A DNA stretch of 25,592 bases, taken from positions 1 through 25,592 of the forward strand of contig LGRX02027795.1 in assembly GCA_001247695.2 (NCBI GenBank). The letters run 5' to 3'. The notes beneath the pieces are model-generated. The model saw only the letters and a list, made by a program, of their open reading frames with translations, was not told the DNA's origin and searched no databases. Positions 10,681 through 19,877 of the stretch are shown here, piece after piece. The position numbers and the translations under genes were made by a program. Within the stretch, counting starts at the first letter, position 1. The number at the start of each line of letters is the position of its first letter. Origin of the DNA: Cymbomonas tetramitiformis (Eukaryota > Chlorophyta > Pyramimonadophyceae > Pyramimonadales > Pyramimonadaceae).

Positions 10681-13142
10681 ATGAGGCCAATTTTAGCAAA
10701 AGGGCACGAGCGGTATGTATTGCATATTTGTCGTTGAGGTATTCCGTTTCAAGTAGATCTGAAGTGGGCGCGTTTTGTTTGACAGCCCTCTGACCTACAT
10801 AAAGTTCAACCGCGAAGGAGACATCTTCTTTTCGTGTGCAAAAGATCATCATCCTACTTTGTGGTACACAGACAGTGGTGAACGCATCGGGACCTATCTG
10901 GGTCATAACGGAGCTGTCTGGAGCTGTGATGTCACTCGTACGTCCCAACACGGATATTGGCGCTTTGTTGTTTTTCCCATCGTGGACGCCGGTGCACGCT
11001 GAAGTTTTTCCCCTTTTTTCTTCTCCCTTTCCTTACCTCTCTACTCTCGGTTTCATTTTATCAGGTGACACGCGTAGGCTTATCACCGCTTCTGCAGACA
11101 CCACCTTCAAGCTATGGGACGTTCAAAGTGGAAAGGAACTGTACAGTTTAGATTTTGAGGGTCCAGCGAGGTACACCTGTTTTTCCACGGGAGAACAAAT
11201 GTGCCTGTTGACGACCGATGCCTTTATGGGGCACGAATCTTGTATTCGGATTATGGAGATGAATTGGGAGGACGATTCCAGTAAGTGCTCTGCTTACACA
11301 TACCCTTTTTATACATCAGGAATCCCCTCACGCCGGAGTGTCCTGATCCACCTGGGTGTGGTTGGCCAGTGCGGAGGGTGCAGGACATTTATGGTCACCA
11401 GGGCAGAATTACCCGTGCCGTCTGGGGACCCCTTAACAAAACCATCATCAGCACGGGTGAGGATCGCACGATCAGGCAGTGGGATGTGGAGGTGCGTTTA
11501 TATCCCTACCACTGACAATTTGAAGCGTTCCGCTCTCAAATATGTATTCAAAGGATGAGACGGCAAGTTCATTTGAAGCAAGGGCAAGTTTAATTGAAGC
11601 AAGGGCAAGTTTAATTGAAGCAAGGGCCGTCTCGAAAAGTATGCACCGTACTCACTGTTTCACCATGTCGCCGTGAGTGCGGCAGACTGGGAAGGAACTC
11701 ATGTGCATAGAAGATGCTCACAAAAAGACTATCCAAGATCTTGAAGTATCTTTGGACGGCACGCAATTCATCACCGGTTCCCTGGACAGAACTGCTAAGG
11801 TTAGTCTCGCAAGAACTGCTATGCGAACCTTCCCGTTATCCAGGCCTGCATTTGATATTGCTGCACCGTATTCCCAATACTTTATATTGTACCATGCCCA
11901 CCAGACGAAGTTGAAAGCGCTCGGTTGTCTGCGATATAAATTCCTTGCCTAGAAACTTGCCTGCATATTTCGCAGCAGAGGCGGCTGGCGCGTATGCCAC
12001 CCAACAACATCTCGAGTGCCACGCGCTTAAGCTCGTGGCACGTCGCGCACGCATCCTGCTTGCCCGCCTGCAACTGTTAACTTCGACCCGGACTCATCTC
12101 TCAAAGTGGTGTGTGCCGTCACTGAAGCCCTCGTTCGCAGAGAAACTTTGCTTCAAACTGTATGCACTCACAGATGTTATTTTCTGCGTCAACGACTGCA
12201 GTTGTGGGATATCTTTACCCTGGAGGAAAAGAAATGCTACACCACCGAGCGCCCACTTAATGCGGTCGCGATCTCCCCACTTCTAGATCACGTGAGTCCC
12301 GCCCAATATTCCTGCCGTAGTTCTGGTTCCGGCTGCAGGTTCTCTAGCTGACGTGGTACTGCTTCAACAGATCTTAGTCGGAGGCGGTCAGGATGCAGCT
12401 GCTGTTACCACATCTAGCGCGCAAGCTGGCGGTTTCGAAGCTATGTTCATTCATAAGGTGCTGCACTTCCAGTTTGAACATCTTTCAGCGCTCCTTGAAA
12501 GCATACAGAGTCCTACATCTTACTGACTTAGAGGCTTGCACATTACGCCAGATCTACGAGGAATATCTGGGCGGCGTGAAAGGACACTTCGGACCCATCA
12601 ATGCACTCGCCATTTCTCCAGATGGCCGCAGGTAAATTTTACTTGAGGTTTAGTAAGATGCACGTAACTGCACGTTGACCACTCAGTAGGTGACTAGCAG
12701 CGATTCTAAGCACGAGGGAGTTATGTTTTGCAGCTTTGTTAGCGGAGGTGAGGACGGTTTCATTCGCGTTCATCATTTTGACGCAGATTACTTTCAGGTA
12801 TGCAAGTCACAGCCCTGGGTTGACTATTTTCGACCTCGCGTTTTGTAACTATACTTGCGGGTCGGGTGCCCTACCTCAAGTGTGAAGTGCAAACACGCAC
12901 ACGGCAGTTGTGCTTCTTACCTTAGACGTGCGTGCAAGGAACTCCTTGGCAGTTCTTTTTTCGATCACTTTGTCACTGTTGCCCCCTTTAAGAGTCTTAC
13001 CACACTCGTTTCTACTCACGCTCTATAGTGGTGTTGTGACGGAGTGATCCTGAAAACTTGTCGAAGGAAGCCCATTATTAAACGAGCGGTATAATAAGGA
13101 AAATGCGTTGACTGTGTATGTGGCTGTTGGCAGATGAAATAA
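10681..13142 (+). CDS. EIF3I: Eukaryotic translation initiation factor 3 subunit I (WD40)
   Basis: eIF3i is a seven-bladed WD40 scaffold subunit of the cytoplasmic eIF3 complex (yeast TIF34). Ten exons: 10681-10712, 10786-10937, 11065-11280, 11370-11491, 11686-11799, 12202-12291, 12371-12457, 12552-12631, 12734-12797 and 13134-13142. All introns are GT-AG, phases agree, and the total is 966 nt, 321 aa (family about 325). The start MRPILAKGHER matches the conserved N-terminus. WD-repeat signatures include GHNGAVWSCDVT, TASADTTFKLWDVQSGKEL, GRITRAVWGPLNKTIISTGE, TGSLDRTAKLWD and VKGHFGPINALAISPDGR. SGGEDGFIRVHHFDADYFQ is the typical last blade. The exon 4 acceptor at 11,370 is chosen because it alone restores the WD frame. 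The final exon (ATG AAA TAA after ttggcag) is an inference from phase and the short tails of homologues; without it, reading through the last donor would add an unrelated tail. Confidence 0.95.
11556..11635. repeat. Intronic 21-bp repeat bracketed by an inverted 8-mer
   Basis: Inside eIF3i intron 4, the motif caagggcaagtttaattgaag occurs twice, with a diverged copy before it. The block is bracketed by gagacggc and gccgtctc, an exact inverted 8-mer. This could be the footprint of a small inserted sequence. Confidence 0.6.
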
Positions 13143-13904
13143 GCGTATAAATGGCAAGTCACAAATAGCAGATTATTATGCTTCGGGACCTTCGAGGTTG
13201 GATTGAACAGGGAGCCTCCATACCGGCGACATCAACCACTGTCCTGAACACAACTTTTAAGAGGGGAAACAGTCTAACGAATGCATGCCGGCTGTTACAC
13301 TGGTTTTTTGTGTATTTCTAAGTGCTTTAGATCAGTAGGTCGGGTACTGCAAAGATCTTTTTGAAATGCTGTCTCAGGGGTTACCATGCTTAAGAAAAAA
13401 TCTTTTTTGGTGGTGAAAGTTACCTCTAAATCCATTGTACAGCATATTTCATGTTGCTACATGCTTATGAAAGTTGTGGGCAATTGTGTAATGCCAGTTT
13501 TCAACATGTTTTGTGTTAATATGTGAGGTGCTATATGATCTGAAACCATATCACTGAACAAAGCGAACCATACTTCGTTTCTTTGTTTTCTTGATTGGTT
13601 TCTTGGTGATGGGTGTAATGAGTGACTAAGAAACAGCGTGTTAGTATGCACGCGGCGTTGGCACACGTGAAACATACCAAGTACACGTATAACGACACGA
13701 ACACGAAGATTTCACCTGTCATCGATTTTTTTCATCTGGTTTATGGACGCCCTTTTCCACATGCCCTCCACGAAGATTGAGCGAAAATAGCATTGGACAG
13801 TCTTAAATCGCTTGTCCACCGAGGCGACGCGAAACTTCATGTTCCCCACTTGCATTCTCTTGGATACACGACATTCCGGTGGGCACCCTTCCACGAGCCT
13901 CGTA
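13143..13904. other. Region downstream of eIF3i without a recognised gene
   Basis: AT-rich sequence after the proposed eIF3i stop. It would contain the 3' UTR, though no AATAAA is evident near the stop. Short open frames on both strands have no recognisable motifs. Confidence 0.55.
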
Positions 13905-13910
13905 CGGACG

Positions 13911-14399
13911 CCCTTTGCCTACGGATCGGTAGAGTACGACAAGCTGCTACACACCATGAAGTACCTGGGGATCCCGGAGGACGCAGTCAAAGTGGTGGCA
14001 GATCTTTACGGAGGGGACACCCACGGGTCACCCTTCAAAATGGCCTCGAAAATAGAACACCACACCTCCGAACCTCTCCTAGTCAGGAGGGGGATGGTAC
14101 AAGGGGACTCTTTAAGCCCCCTGCTCGTTTTCCTTTATCTGGAGCCCCTCCTGCGCTGGCTCAAGGCGGGCAACAAGGGGTACCAGCACCGCTTCACGGA
14201 CACGGACAGACAAATCCGCACTTCCTCTGCAGCATATGTCGACGATCTCGCCCTGGTCACGGAAACAGCGGCACAGCTGGCAACGCAAGTCAGAAAGCTT
14301 GAACTCTACTCAAACTGGAGCGGACTCCGGGTCGACAAGGCCAAATGCGGAATCACGGGAATGGACGAAATGTGCCAGGAGGCACGACGTACCTGCTGA
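13911..14399 (+). pseudogene. Truncated non-LTR (LINE-type) reverse transcriptase fragment
   Basis: The fragment encodes the middle and end of a reverse-transcriptase fold. It begins with AYGSVEYDKLLHTMKYLGIP (palm start, usually AFDSV), then RRGMVQGDSLSPLLVFLYLE (the G-D-x-LSP-L motif of non-LTR polymerases). The catalytic box AAYVDDLALVTE follows at about 14,232-14,267, then SNWSGLRVDKAKCGITG. The frame stops at 14,399. The earlier fingers, the endonuclease and the thumb or 3' domains are missing, so this is a dead piece. The open frame extends upstream to 13,812, but that part shows no homology I recognise. No poly-A tail or target-site duplication is visible. The first catalytic aspartate box is altered from the usual F-D to Y-G. 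Confidence 0.8.
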
Positions 14400-16202
14400 G
14401 ACACCCAGAATGGGGGGGTCTGATTTCGATAAGAATAAGAGTAGCTAACTATTAGGGAAATTAGTGAGTGGATGTGACATTGCCTGAGCGAACAGTTGGG
14501 GAAATAATCTGTGAGCTCAGAGTGGTGAATAAAGAGAGATCACTGAGTTGGTCTCTCAGACTTGGACAGCAGAAAATAAGAACTCTTGCTGTCTGGGGTT
14601 ATGTGAATAGAAAGATATTCTGAAAGTATATAAGATCCGATCATATTGCATACTGGATGATAGATAACTCCTGGGAATACCCCTGGGACAATTTGGTATC
14701 TTAGGCGTGTGAGCGTCTTTTTAGCTCACTCTCGCTCGCTTTGCGTGCTTATATGCGCACTTTGGACCTGTGGTGAACTGCTTTCGGCTTCCGTTGCGAC
14801 GTTCTGATATGTTTTTATTGTGCATTCCGGTTGTTCTGGCGGCTTGACGGGTTAGCGTCCTAGAGGCGGGACCATTTTTGTCGTTGGTTATACCGGTTTC
14901 GCTCGTTTTTTGCCTATTTTGGCTCACTTCCGTGTGCATCCTGATAAGTGAACTCTACAACGCATATTGGGGGGGAGGTATGATGGCTTACAACAACTTT
15001 TGTGCGATTTTTATGAGTTATTTACAATTGTTTTAGTCTTCATCAACTCATAGTATGGCCTCAAACAGCTTATTTCTTCAAAATATGTGTTGATTCACTC
15101 CCTTTTTAGAGCTTAAAAAGAGTTGATGCACCTCCTCAACTTCGATAACTGGGCTTCTGGATGGCTGTGAAAAGTTATTTTACTTATTATGGATATTTTT
15201 TACCAAACTTTACCAGTCCTCATCAATTCTTGGAGCTCTGAGACCTTTTTGAGCTTTTTTGGGAGTTGCATTCACTCCTTTTTGGTCCATCAACCCTGAG
15301 TTTTAAGAGTGGATCAAGCTTCTAGACATCAATATGGAACTTTTGAACGATAGTATTATTTTATTCTACTCAGTATGGATATTATTTACCGTTCTCAACA
15401 GTTCTTGAAGGTCTACAGCCCTTTGGTACCTTTTTTGGCTGATGCATGCACCTTTTTCAGCCCCAAAATAGCCTTTTTTTGACTGGAAAATGGACTTTTC
15501 AGACTGCCAAATACTTATTCTGGACAGTACACACGGTTTATCTTTCAAATATGGACCTTACTGAAAAGTTTTTATCAGTGTGTGGAGTTATGGGACCTTC
15601 TGGGAGCTATTTGGATACTTTTGGCTGCAGCATGCACTCTGTGGGAGGCAGCTGTAACCCTCCTCACATAACAGACACTGTAACTACTTGTGATGGGACT
15701 CATATAAAGCAAGGTTCTATAGTATGCTTTATAAGGTCATAGTGAGCTATGTCACTCTTAGGATCTATGTCCTGACTTACTACATATACTTGCAGGTAAG
15801 AATTGGGTATTTATTTGACTTTTTGCCATGCGGCTGTTTTTACTCTAGAAATCTCAACTGTTTCTTTGGCCTTGGCCATTACTTATTCACTCAGCTCTCT
15901 GAGGTAATCCTAGTCAGCATGGCCAGGTCTCATCAACCTATCATATGCTTGCACTACATTATCATGCAGTATGATGTGCCAGTATTCTGTATGACACATT
16001 ATTACACAGTACAGTAGTACTGTGTACTCCCATATAAGGGGGTCTCTCCCTCAACAGGGGTCTCGGGCGCTAATACTGTAAGGCGCGTATGACACTGCTC
16101 GCATGTATGACATTGCTGGGTCATCCGCGCATGACACCGTGTGTTGTCCTAGCACAACTCCCTTGTGGTGGAAGCGTCCTCGCTTGTGCTTAGATGCGAT
16201 CG
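14400..16202. other. Non-coding, repeat-containing stretch
   Basis: No gene is supported. The part 15,000-15,700 contains degenerate repeats (separate entry). At 15,990-16,030 there is a palindromic run acagtacagtagtactgtgt like those at 21,900 and 25,060. If the gypsy element (right to left) keeps a 3' LTR, it should lie in the last few hundred bases here; a candidate start tgttgagggagaga is visible on the - strand near 16,058, but no second LTR was found for comparison. Confidence 0.5.
15040..15660. repeat. Degenerate ~175-190-bp tandem repeats
   Basis: Several diverged copies share the order tatggatatt-tttacc, then ct/catcaa-t-ttgga/ag, then gaccttttt-gagc-ttttttgg, then a g-tgcat-cactc block. 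Clear copies start near 15,185 and 15,374, with poorer ones near 15,045 and 15,548. They are too diverged for exact unit borders. Confidence 0.55.
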
Positions 16203-16238
16203 TTAGGTCGATTCGGAGCCCATGGTGTCCCACTCGGC

Positions 16239-16247
16239 GTCGGACAT
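16239..16247. other. Left 9-bp target-site duplication of element A
   Basis: gtcggacat immediately left of the element A terminus. It matches gttggacat at 18,351-18,359 at eight of nine positions. Confidence 0.75.
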
Positions 16248-16282
16248 GGAAGCACTTCAAATTTGTCGCACCGGTTATTTTA

Positions 16283-16375
16283 TTTGTCGCACCGTGCGAC
16301 AAACTGTAATTATACCGTGCGACAGAAATGAGCGTGGCGCTCATGTCTGTCGCAGGGCCACGCTCATTTCTGTCG
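16283..16375. repeat. Palindrome cluster at the left end of element A
   Basis: A 21-bp near-perfect palindrome, tttgtcgcac-c-gtgcgacaaa, lies at 16,283-16,303. It is followed by an exact 18-bp inverted repeat, cgacagaaatgagcgtgg (16,320-16,337) and its complement at 16,358-16,375, separated by 20 nt. That spacer itself can pair partly with the left arm. The same structures recur at the right end of element B. Confidence 0.9.
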
Positions 16376-16789
16376 TGAAAATTCACAGAAAATTTCCGAA
16401 AATGAAATTAAGCTAGGGGGAACACAAACGAATAGTACCGCGATTATGACTTGAAAAACAAAATTACTGAACGAGTAGTACCGCGAATATTACATAAAAC
16501 ACAGGTGTATTATACGATCACTTGGGGACATTCATATAGCACGAGGCATACATGAGTAGCAAGCAAGCAAGCATTTCAGATGGATAAAGATACAAAGAGA
16601 AAAACCGATTACTCTCTTAAAAAATATTAGCATAATTACTTATTACTACTAGGCTGCTAGTTTCTAATACAAGGATTCAACTACCCGAGGGCGATATGAA
16701 AATCTAAACTAGGAAACTAGAGCACAGCGCACGTTCCAAAATCTTCAGAGCCAAAACGTTTCCTGCAGCACACGAACAGCGAATCAGTC

Positions 16790-17280
16790 AGGACGTTGGG
16801 GATCGAACCCAATACCGACAGCCAACTGCTGTCCGCATTTCACCCTCGGGTGGGCGTCTACGTACAAAATAGACGTTTTGAAAACAGCAGCGGAACAGTG
16901 GGTGGGAAATCTAAAATTCTGAACATCAATAATCGGCGAAACCTAAACAGAGCTGGAAGTCACAGGATGCCGCATAAAAAGATGCTCGGCGTAAAAAACA
17001 AAACCTGCAAAAAACGAAACGCTGGTTAGTAAAGACGTTGGGAATCGAACCCAACCCGTCGGAGAATCCCGCCGGTCTCCAAGCACCCCTTCAGCTTAGT
17101 AGGGCCAGAGGGAAAGATGCCGCCAGGAACGTTGCTGGCGGCTTCAGAAAAGGCACAGCATGAATTATACACTATGCCCGTTGCTGGCGCCTTCAGAAAA
17201 GGCACAGCATAAACCTGCAAAAAAACAGAGCGCTGCTCAGGAAGGAAGAATTCCTGTTGGAAATTGAACCCAAACCGTCA
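16790..17280 (-). repeat. Three diverged ~230-bp repeats with a tRNA T-arm-like motif
   Basis: On the - strand, ttgggttcgatcccca, ttgggttcgattccca and ttgggttcaatttcca occur near 16,810, 17,045 and 17,265, each followed by related sequence. TTGGG-TTCGATT-CCCAA is a perfect 5-bp stem with a 7-nt loop, and ggttcgattcc fits a pol III B box. I could not fold a full tRNA or find a convincing A box. A further direct repeat, gttgctggcg-cttcagaaaa, lies at 17,131 and 17,180. Confidence 0.6.
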
Positions 17281-17636
17281 GGCGGGATGCAAACACGCCC
17301 GACGGCCTCCAATCATCCATATATCGCAGGGCGGGCTGCTGGTGGGATCCCGCCGGGTTCCACGCATGCACACGAAAACATGGTCAATATGAAATATCGC
17401 TAAAGAAAAGTAGCGCGCAAAAATCATTAATCAAACAAAAACACAAGCCGCGCGCTGAGACAGCAGGTAGGCGCAAGATAAGAGCTTGGAGAAAAATGAA
17501 AACGTTGCCGACCAGGATCATACCATATCCACTTTTGTCCGGGCCGCGCCGCCGATAGGAGTGGTGAGATGATCTTGAATGACGAGATGCGTAAATAATT
17601 GGAAATTCCGCATATCTTCGGGGTAAAATATGGAAT

Positions 17637-18120
17637 TGTTACCCGTGTCTCTCGTCGTCGGTTACTAACGATCGGTGTTGTAGTGCGAAACAATCCGGGG
17701 TAGGACTGCTGATGATGATGTTGAGATCGGTAAACCTGTTAGAGCAGTTTTGCGACAAATTCATAATTGTAAATTCCGCATATCTTCGGGGTAAAATATG
17801 GTATTGTTACCCGTGTCTCTCATTGTCGGTTACGAACGATCGGTCGAAAGAATCCGGGGTAGGACTGCTGAGATGCTATCGTATCATGATTGGCCGGTAA
17901 AGCGCGAGCGCTCGACACAATCATGGTAGGACTGCTGACATGGATGAAAAACAGCATATATATCTTCGTGGTATAATTTTGAATTGTTAAACGTTTCTCT
18001 CGTTGTCGGTTACGACCGATCGGTCGAAAGAATCCGGGGTAGGACTGCTGAGATGCTATCGTATCATGATTGGCCGGTAAAGCGCGAGCGCTCGACACAA
18101 TCCGGGGTAGGACTGCTGAC
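17637..18120. repeat. ~180-bp tandem repeats inside element A
   Basis: The block ttgttacccgtgtctctc, tgtcggttac-aacgatcggt and ccggggtaggactgctga recurs at about 17,637, 17,806 and 17,986. The last two also share a block starting agatgctatcgtatcatgat. Related single copies are found in element B (22,730-22,900) on the opposite strand. Confidence 0.85.
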
Positions 18121-18350
18121 ATGGGCAGAAAATTTTCGGAAAATTTCCAACGGCATAATTTTTGAGGGACAGCTCCTGCGGTGTGGCCTGTTGATGTCAC
18201 TTTTTTCCAGGAAACCTGTTTCGCTCCTTTAAGGGAAACGAAATGAAAAACAGCATATTTCTGAAAAAGCTGCGAAGCGTCGTTAATATAAACGAATCTT
18301 TTGCGACACGACAAATAAAATAACCCGTGCAACACAAATGAGGGGCTACC

Positions 18351-18359
18351 GTTGGACAT
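18351..18359. other. Right 9-bp target-site duplication of element A
   Basis: gttggacat just outside the right terminus. It encodes the end of the interrupted methyltransferase frame (ATG TCC AAC on the - strand), matching ATG TCC GAC on the far side of the element. Confidence 0.75.
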
Positions 18360-19877
18360 CACTTGTGGCGGCGTAGGATTGCACTCCGGCATCAAGGTCG
18401 CAGGCCCCTCGTCAACTCCTTCCAGATTAGCGCAGACGCTCTCATCGTTGAGCACCGTCTCATCTTCATCTCTCCAGAGCATCTCCGCCAGGTATTCACA
18501 CACCGCTGCGATTGTTCCCACAGGTTGTTCCACCGGTAGAGAGCTGAATAATTGTTTAAGCAAGGCCGCGGGGATGCCATACACGTGCCATCCAGCTCCC
18601 ATGCCTAGCATAGGGTCTCCCGACTCTCTGCTGGCGGAGCCGCTCTGCGCCATCCTCTCGTGTCGCCCATAGCGGCGTTTGAAGTCGCAGGGGTTTTCGG
18701 GGTCGCAAGACTTCAGGGTGGTGATAGGCGCATTGGTCCAGAAGTGGGTGGGCTTCTTGTAGGGCATACCATACTTACAATATGTAGCCAGATGCGGAGG
18801 TGGCAACCCTTGCATGCATCGGCGAGTGTGCAACCCATGAGGAGCTCGGCCACGCGGGTTCTCGATGAAGTAGAAGCTCGGCTGGAGGTACTTGATGATC
18901 TCCAACGTTCTCCGTACTTGCCTGTCAGCACCACGCAGGTTTCGTATCCCCACCGTCTTGGCTTGGCTATACTCCGTGCATGGAGGACTCGCCCAAATGA
19001 CGTCAAAGTGCCTGGGCGAGAACTGCCGATAGTCCCAGTGCAGGATGTTTTCGCAGTGAGTGGGCTTCCATCGGTTCTGGATGTCCACCGAGACCACCTC
19101 GCACCCTGGAAACTGCTTGCTAAACTAACGTTCGACAGAGCCCGTGCCACAAAACAACACCAGAATCCGTATTGGGCGTCGAGACGGTTGTAGGTGTGCT
19201 GCTCCTCGACCAGGTCCTTGGAATGGCATGAAACTGGTGGGCGACGTCGCGAACGTGCCCACCTCGTCGTCGGCTCGTTCTTCTGGGATCCAGGCCATTC
19301 CGTCCGCTTGTAACTCCTCAGGGTCCGTCAACCATACCGCTCCTGCTGTCTCCTCGCGTTTGCGAGTGACCCTGCTCCTTTCACGTTCTTGCCTCTTGGC
19401 CTCGACCTTCTCGAACTCCTGCAAAGCGCGGTTAGGTATCCCTTTTCGGCCAACTCCATCGAACTCGAGGTCCTCGCGAGTCTTCCATTCATTCTCGGAG
19501 CGCGGCATACCAACCCACTTGACCATGTACTCCGTCCATGTCCGCCCACTACGTCTCCTCGTGCGTGCCCTCTCAATGCACTCTACCGCCATCTCTTTGC
19601 GGCCGCTCACGTCCACAGGAGGAGGCGGAATCTCAGCACTCCTGTCCGCGAACTTACCCTGGCCCGACTCTACCGGGGTGAGCCTATCCACGGTGAAGAC
19701 GTCGTGCACTTTCCACTGCGGTGGCAGCTTCAAGCGGTAAGCCGCAGGGGCCCCTCGGTCCTCGGGGGCGAGCTCCATCTGCCGATCGCTGTGGAAGGCT
19801 TCCAGTAACTCCATCGGGCCCAAGCGCTTGTTCAGCAAATTCTTGTGCAGGCCTCGATCCCCGGGTTCACAACATTC

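Larger units (their letters stand above)
16248..18350. mobile_element. Element A: non-autonomous TIR element, Mutator-like by target duplication
   Basis: The two ends are imperfect terminal inverted repeats of about 45 bp: ggaagcacttcaaatttgtc on the left, and ggtagcccctcatttgtgtt read inward from the right. Both are followed by ggttattttatttgtcg. A 9-bp duplication flanks it, the length typical of Mutator-like elements. It carries no transposase I can recognise. Inside are a palindrome-rich left end (16,283-16,375), three diverged ~230-bp repeats with a tRNA T-arm-like motif (16,790-17,280), and ~180-bp tandem repeats with the motif ccggggtaggactgctga (about 17,637-18,120). The right end, about 18,120-18,350, is nearly identical to the left end of element B. 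It sits in the last codons of the methyltransferase frame. Long open frames through it are by-products. Confidence 0.75.
16203..19877 (-). pseudogene. Ty3/gypsy chromovirus polyprotein end with chromodomain and C5 DNA methyltransferase
   Basis: A 5'-truncated retrotransposon pol read right to left. It starts within the integrase C-terminus (PGDRGLHKNLLNKRLGP at the right edge, then AYRLKLPPQWKVHDVFTVDR, the GPY/F module). A chromodomain follows at about 19,595-19,407 (AVECIERARTRRRSGRTW, YMVKWVGMPRSENEWKTRED). A cytosine-C5 methyltransferase follows: motif I ILVLFCGTGSVER, motif IV WASPPCTEYS with catalytic Cys near 18,980, motif VI FIENPRG near 18,850, and a late IPAALLKQLF segment near 18,530. 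Chromodomains target such elements to histone marks; the methyltransferase would methylate DNA. An in-frame TAG (19,125-19,127) splits motif I from the rest. Element A interrupts the frame at 18,350. On its far side the frame continues from 16,247 to a stop at 16,203, adding DAEWDTMGSEST. Gag, protease, RT, RNase H and most of integrase are absent, so it is not autonomous. Confidence 0.85.

Noticed and set aside
17026..17110. Complete tRNA-Ser-like gene on the - strand
   Set aside because: Only the T-arm is convincing; anticodon arm, acceptor stem and A box could not be placed.
17820..18350. C-terminal 170 residues of the methyltransferase open frame, similar to a + strand frame at 22,518-22,928
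   Set aside because: The similarity is that of elements A and B at the DNA level; the frame merely reads into element A after its insertion. It is not a conserved protein domain.
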